This document shows, piece by piece, positions 6,968 through 9,222 of a stretch of DNA of 9,222 bases. How positions within the stretch are numbered: the first letter of the stretch is position 1; every line of letters begins with the position of its first letter. A program made the translations under genes and the position numbers. The notes beneath the pieces are model-generated. The model made no database searches and had not been told where the DNA came from. It saw only the letters and a program-made list of their open reading frames with translations. This stretch comes from Terriglobia bacterium (GTDB lineage: Bacteria; Acidobacteriota; Terriglobia; UBA7540): positions 1 to 9,222 of the forward strand of contig JALHUF010000005.1 of assembly GCA_022866195.1 (NCBI GenBank). The letters run 5' to 3'.

Positions 6968-7720
6968 ATGCGAGTTTTCGACCGAATTGATCCGACGACG
7001 TTGGACCGCCGCGAACTGCACCTGTGGCTGCTGGCCATCACGGTCATTTCGATCTTGGCCACGGGTACGGCATTGCTGATGTACCCGACGGTCTTTTCCA
7101 ACCCAATCATACTGAGCGGCCCGACTTTGCGAAAAACGTTCTTCGGCTTCTGCGTGCTCTCCATCCTGCTCGCCGGCTACTTTCTGGATCGGCAATTGAC
7201 GATTCGCCAGCTCCGGAGGCAGCTTGTCGAGGAGCAGAACCAAATGATGCAGATTCGCCACGAGGCCAGCGCCGAGTTATTGGAATCGCTGCCCGGGATC
7301 AGCCATTTTCAGGATCGGTTGACCATGGAGTTTCGCCGTGCGTCCAACACCCAAGAGCCCCTCTCGCTGCTGGTTGTGCAATTGAGGCCTGCGAGGGAGC
7401 TATCCGAGCCCGTGGAGATTACCTCGGCTTTTGGTGACGGTGCCAAAGCGCTTATGCACACACTGCGCCGGGAAGACTCCATTTGTCAGTTCCGGCCCGG
7501 TGTGTTCGGAATCCTGCTGCCCGGCGTATCCGCTGCCGACGCCTACCGCGTGGCGGATCGGATCGCAGATCGTTTGCGGGCTGCCTCGGGTGCCAGTGAG
7601 TGCTTCTCATTTGACATCCGGGTGGTAAATTACCCCGAGCATATCGCGACCGCTCGTGAGATGGAAAAAGCCGTCGTCTCTTTTTTGCCTGAGAACCAAC
7701 CAGCCCCGCACGCAGCCTGA
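6968..7720 (+). CDS. Two-TM membrane protein with degenerate GGDEF domain
   Basis: The 250-aa protein has two hydrophobic segments (about 18-38 and 56-74), a charged helical linker (75-105) and a GGDEF-like fold (about 108-245). The fold is recognised by 'LPGISHFQDRLTMEFRRA', 'PLSLLVVQL', 'LRREDSICQF' and 'GILLPGVSAADAYRVADRI'. Where active diguanylate cyclases have G-G-D/E-E-F, this protein reads R-P-G-V-F (176-180), and the metal-binding Asp after the 'LLVVQL' strand is not evident. It should therefore not make cyclic di-GMP; such domains may bind nucleotides or partners. It follows the kinase by 76 bp without a recognised promoter or clear terminator, so it may be co-transcribed. The ATG at 6968 is the first possible start, with GGAG about 11 bases upstream. 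Confidence 0.8.
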   Translation: MRVFDRIDPTTLDRRELHLWLLAITVISILATGTALLMYPTVFSNPIILSGPTLRKTFFGFCVLSILLAGYFLDRQLTIRQLRRQLVEEQNQMMQIRHEASAELLESLPGISHFQDRLTMEFRRASNTQEPLSLLVVQLRPARELSEPVEITSAFGDGAKALMHTLRREDSICQFRPGVFGILLPGVSAADAYRVADRIADRLRAASGASECFSFDIRVVNYPEHIATAREMEKAVVSFLPENQPAPHAA

Positions 7721-8009
7721 AGGGAGTAGGAGTGTCCGAAGGCTGCAGTCGTTAATTATCCCTGCGAGATCCCAGGCCCCGGGATCCCGCCCTAATTCCC
7801 CATCTATGAGGTGCGCGCCGGTGTCAAGACCTTTCTTGGGCACACTTTCCTCGAAGCGGCGCAGAGCCACCGACGAGCAAGTGGAAAGATGCCGTTCAGC
7901 ATCGGGTCGTTCTGAATTTGCCTTCCTCGTCGGTTGAGATCTGCGACAGGCAATTGCCGGGTCGCGATCAACCATCTATTCGAGCACCGTAGCTCCTGAG
8001 GACGATTGC

Positions 8010-8032
8010 GCTCCCCCCCGTCGCCGGGGGGA
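8010..8032. repeat. GC-rich inverted repeat (hairpin)
   Basis: CTCCCCCC (8010-8017) and GGGGGGAG (8025-8032) are perfect 8-bp arms around a 7-base loop. There is no T tract on either side, so it is not a standard intrinsic terminator. It may be a remnant of a dispersed palindromic repeat. Confidence 0.6.
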
Positions 8033-8059
8033 GGCGGACAGCCCCATCAGTACGTCAGC

Positions 8060-8075
8060 CCCGCCCAAGGGCGGG
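8060..8075. repeat. Short perfect palindrome CCCGCCC-AA-GGGCGGG
   Basis: Seven-base arms (8060-8066 and 8069-8075) are separated by AA. It lies 28 bp from the preceding hairpin. Together with the direct repeat of AGGCGGACAG at 8031-8040 and 8110-8119 it gives the stretch a repeat-element look, but no family is recognised. Confidence 0.5.
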
Positions 8076-8136
8076 ACTAGGGATTCGACGGGATTGAGCT
8101 GCGGGGTATAGGCGGACAGGAACTCCCGTTCCAGCC

Positions 8137-8295
8137 AGCCCTGAGGACCGTGACGAGTACGCCGCCGAAAACGTGTTCTGGGTGCCCAAGGTGGCGCGCT
8201 GGTCGTATCTCCAGGCGAACACCAAGCAACCCACGATCGGCAAGCTCCTAGACGAGGCCATGGTGGCCATCGAAAAGGAGAACCCTACGCTCAAG
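8137..8295 (+). pseudogene. hsdM: HsdM (type I methyltransferase subunit) N-terminal fragment
   Basis: The frame through 8140-8295 encodes 'PEDRDEYAAENVFWVPKVAR' followed by 'WSYLQANTKQPTIGKLLDEA' and 'MVAIEKENPTLK', which I recognise as a conserved segment near the N-terminus of HsdM, the modification subunit of type I restriction-modification systems. About 50 residues remain of a protein that is normally around 500. The frame is open from 8098, but the residues before PEDRDEY do not look like HsdM, and homology stops after NPTLK, at about 8295. No methyltransferase motif (NPPF) is present, so it is non-functional. The bases after it run into a degenerate tRNA-Leu half. Confidence 0.8.
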
Positions 8296-8345
8296 TTCTC
8301 CTACCAGCTACGAAATCGTACAAATGGATTCAGCCCGGCGCGATC

Positions 8346-8387
8346 GGATTTTAGGTCACTTGCGTTTACCAGTTCCGCCACGGCCGC
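8346..8387 (-). repeat. Degenerate copy of the 5' half of tRNA-Leu
   Basis: These 42 bases match 8887-8928, the 5' half of the intact tRNA-Leu in the same orientation, at 37 of 42 positions (mismatches at 8354, 8358, 8365, 8382 and 8383). The longest identical run is 'TACCAGTTCCGCCAC' at 8367-8381. The copy covers the acceptor 5' strand, D arm and the anticodon loop, and ends just after the anticodon; the rest of the tRNA is missing. It lies exactly between the HsdM and HsdR fragments, so it marks a recombination junction. An attachment-site remnant is possible, but most tRNA-targeting elements leave a 3' rather than a 5' part. Confidence 0.8.
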
Positions 8388-8408
8388 CAGGTCAGCAGGA
8401 GGAAGGTA

Positions 8409-8720
8409 TCATGCCGGCGCGGCGAAAAGCTGCGGATGAGTGAAGAGGAGCTGGGCTTCTACGACGCTCTAGAGGTCAACGACAGCGCTGTCAAAATCAT
8501 GGGCGACGAGGTCTTGCGCAATATCGCTCGGGAACTCGTGGAGACTGTGCGGCGGAATACAACCACCGACTGGACCGTCAAAGACAGTGTGCGCGCCAAG
8601 CTGCGGACGATGATTAAGCGAATCCTCAGAAAACACGGCTACCCGCCCGACAAGCAGGAGAAAGCCACCCAGACCGCCCTCGAACAAGCCGAGCTGCTGT
8701 GCAGGGACTGGGCCGCGTGA
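8409..8720 (+). pseudogene. hsdR: HsdR (type I restriction subunit) C-terminal fragment
   Basis: The frame encodes '[19 protein letters not shown]' and continues with '[20 protein letters not shown]' and '[20 protein letters not shown]', ending in 'LLCRDWAA', the conserved C-terminal domain of HsdR, the helicase-nuclease subunit of type I restriction enzymes (the DUF3387-type region). Homology appears to begin before the ATG at 8436 (RRGEKLR reads like HsdR), so that ATG is probably an internal methionine and the gene is a remnant of a protein of about 1,000 residues. No frameshift or stop interrupts the surviving 100 codons, implying fairly recent decay or an expressed relic of 94 aa. The nuclease and helicase domains are gone. 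Confidence 0.82.
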
Positions 8721-8839
8721 CGGGGCCACCCTTCAGGAAGGACCGCGAAGGTCCAATTCACGTCACAAAAGTCCCCACAGTCGAGCAGAGCCACGTTCGC
8801 GCAGAGGAATTACCAATCGCTGCAACTCATTAGAAAGTT
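8721..8839. other. Spacer between HsdR remnant and tRNA-Leu
   Basis: No gene is seen. A small hairpin GGACC-GCGAA-GGTCC lies at 8740-8754, 20 bp after the HsdR stop; with no T run on either strand it is a weak terminator candidate. Confidence 0.4.
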
Positions 8840-8928
8840 TGGTGCGGAGGGCCGGAATCGAACCGGCACGGGCCTTGCGGCCCAAGGGATTTTAAGTCCC
8901 TTGCGTCTACCAGTTCCGCCACCCCCGC
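8840..8928 (-). tRNA. tRNA-Leu, anticodon UAA, CCA encoded
   Basis: The reverse complement folds as a class II tRNA. The acceptor 5' strand GCGGGGG pairs with CCTCCGC (one G-U). The D arm is TGGCGGAACTGGTAGACGCA. The anticodon stem AGGGA/TCCCT has loop CTTAAAA, giving anticodon TAA. A long variable arm (GGGCCGCAAGGCCC region) and the T arm CCGGTTCGATTCCGG follow, then discriminator A. The 3' CCA is encoded at 8840-8842. It reads UUA leucine codons, which should be rare in this GC-rich genome. A degenerate copy of its 5' half lies about 500 bp away. Confidence 0.95.
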
Positions 8929-8942
8929 GGTTCAACCTCTGA

Positions 8943-8972
8943 AGGTTAGCACTAGCTCCCACAGAAGCTCAA
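8943..8972 (-). promoter_or_regulatory. Possible sigma-70-like promoter of tRNA-Leu
   Basis: On the minus strand TTGAGC (8972-8967) and TAACCT (8948-8943) are 18 bases apart, and the -10-like box ends 14 bases before the mature 5' end of the tRNA. The match is moderate at -35 (four of six) and poor at -10 (three of six), so this is only a candidate. Confidence 0.3.
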
Positions 8973-9027
8973 GTCCCGGGCGGAAGCCGGCGTGCGGCAG
9001 TCGGAGAGGAAAGTAGAAGGGGGCCAC

Positions 9028-9222
9028 TCAGGCCGGGCGAATGGGAAGGCGGAGTTGGGCCACGCAACCTTGTCCCAGGTCACGGTTCTCCAGGGTCAAG
9101 GTGCCGCCGTGCGCCTCAGCAATCTGGCGGCTCAAGACCAGGCCGATGCCCGAGCCACCCGGCTTGGTGGGGAAGAAGGGCACGAAGAGGTTAGTCGTGC
9201 TGGGGAGGCCCGGACCGTCGTC
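9028..9222 (-). CDS. Sensor histidine kinase, C-terminal ATPase part (partial)
   Basis: The minus-strand frame is open from the window edge to a TGA at 9028-9030 and gives the last 64 residues. They hold the end of a HATPase domain: 'DDGPGLP' (G1 box), 'LFVPFFPTKPGGSGIGLVLS' (F and G2 boxes) and 'RQIAEAHGGTLTLENR', ending '...AQLRLPIRPA'. The G2 box is GGSGIGL, as in NtrY-like or similar orphan kinases. There is no receiver after the ATPase domain, unlike the hybrid kinase at 4549. The sensor part is outside the window. It is transcribed toward the tRNA and convergent to the gvp operon. Confidence 0.9.
   Translation of the reverse strand, partial: DDGPGLPSTTNLFVPFFPTKPGGSGIGLVLSRQIAEAHGGTLTLENRDLGQGCVAQLRLPIRPA

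Larger units (their letters stand above)
7721..8097. other. Gene-poor spacer with GC-rich inverted repeats
   Basis: No reading frame here has a recognisable family, a good ribosome site and useful length. Short open frames on both strands look like high-GC noise. The stretch carries three inverted repeats (near 7768-7786, 8010-8032 and 8060-8075), none followed by a T run. The first could end transcription of the upstream gene poorly at best. Confidence 0.6.

Noticed and set aside
7768..7786. GATCCC-N7-GGGATC inverted repeat as a terminator for the gene ending at 7720
   Set aside because: The stem is only 6 bp and no T run follows; at most a weak structure.
7607..7975. 122-aa minus-strand frame in the spacer after the GGDEF-like gene
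   Set aside because: It overlaps the GGDEF-like gene by more than 100 bp, has no ribosome site that I can see and no known motif. A phrase such as 'KKGLDTGAHLIDGELG' is suggestive of a real protein but not enough to call.
8346..8387. CRISPR or IS terminal repeat
   Set aside because: It is explained in full by similarity to the nearby tRNA-Leu; no repeat array or transposase is present in the window.

Overview
The window is a high-GC bacterial segment. Its left two thirds (about 1-6.9 kb) is a tightly packed plus-strand gas vesicle (gvp) operon. Its right third is a gene-poor area holding the decayed remains of a type I restriction-modification locus next to a tRNA-Leu gene. The lineage cannot be fixed from the sequence. 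The GC-rich genes, the hybrid kinase with a pseudo-receiver at its N-terminus and the two-TM degenerate GGDEF protein are styles I associate with soil or sediment Acidobacteriota and similar phyla; this is an impression only.

Layout: 1-60, C-terminal tail of an unknown upstream gene. 139-441, unrecognised 100-aa protein. 438-1241, GvpF/GvpL-family protein. 1265-1561, GvpG. 1581-3533, a 650-aa tandem ArsA/Get3-type ATPase. 3523-3843, GvpS-type member of the GvpA/J/M/S family. 3809-4186, GvpK. 4198-4539, GvpJ. 4549-6891, hybrid sensor histidine kinase. 6968-7720, two-TM protein with a degenerate GGDEF domain. From gvpF to the kinase the genes overlap or lie at most about 25 bp apart, which indicates one transcript with translational coupling. 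The order F-G-X-S-K-J matches my memory of the Bacillus megaterium order gvpF-G-L-S-K-J, with X being the ArsA/Get3-like ATPase in the position of gvpL. The main shell protein GvpA and the AAA ATPase GvpN are not in the window and would be expected upstream.

How the genes may work together: GvpF, G, S, K and J are minor or assembly proteins of the gas vesicle. The ArsA/Get3-like ATPase, lying inside this run, is a candidate chaperone or targeting factor for the small hydrophobic Gvp subunits. Its second half has lost the switch I aspartate. The hybrid kinase starts 9 bp after gvpJ, and the GGDEF-like protein follows, suggesting that flotation is tied to signalling; that is inference.

Right side: 7721-8097 holds no gene I can support, only GC-rich inverted repeats and a short direct repeat. 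At 8137-8295 is a HsdM N-terminal fragment, at 8346-8387 a degenerate copy of the 5' half of tRNA-Leu, and at about 8409-8720 a HsdR C-terminal fragment. An intact tRNA-Leu(UAA) lies at 8840-8928 on the minus strand. The window ends with the C-terminus of a second histidine kinase on the minus strand (9028-9222).
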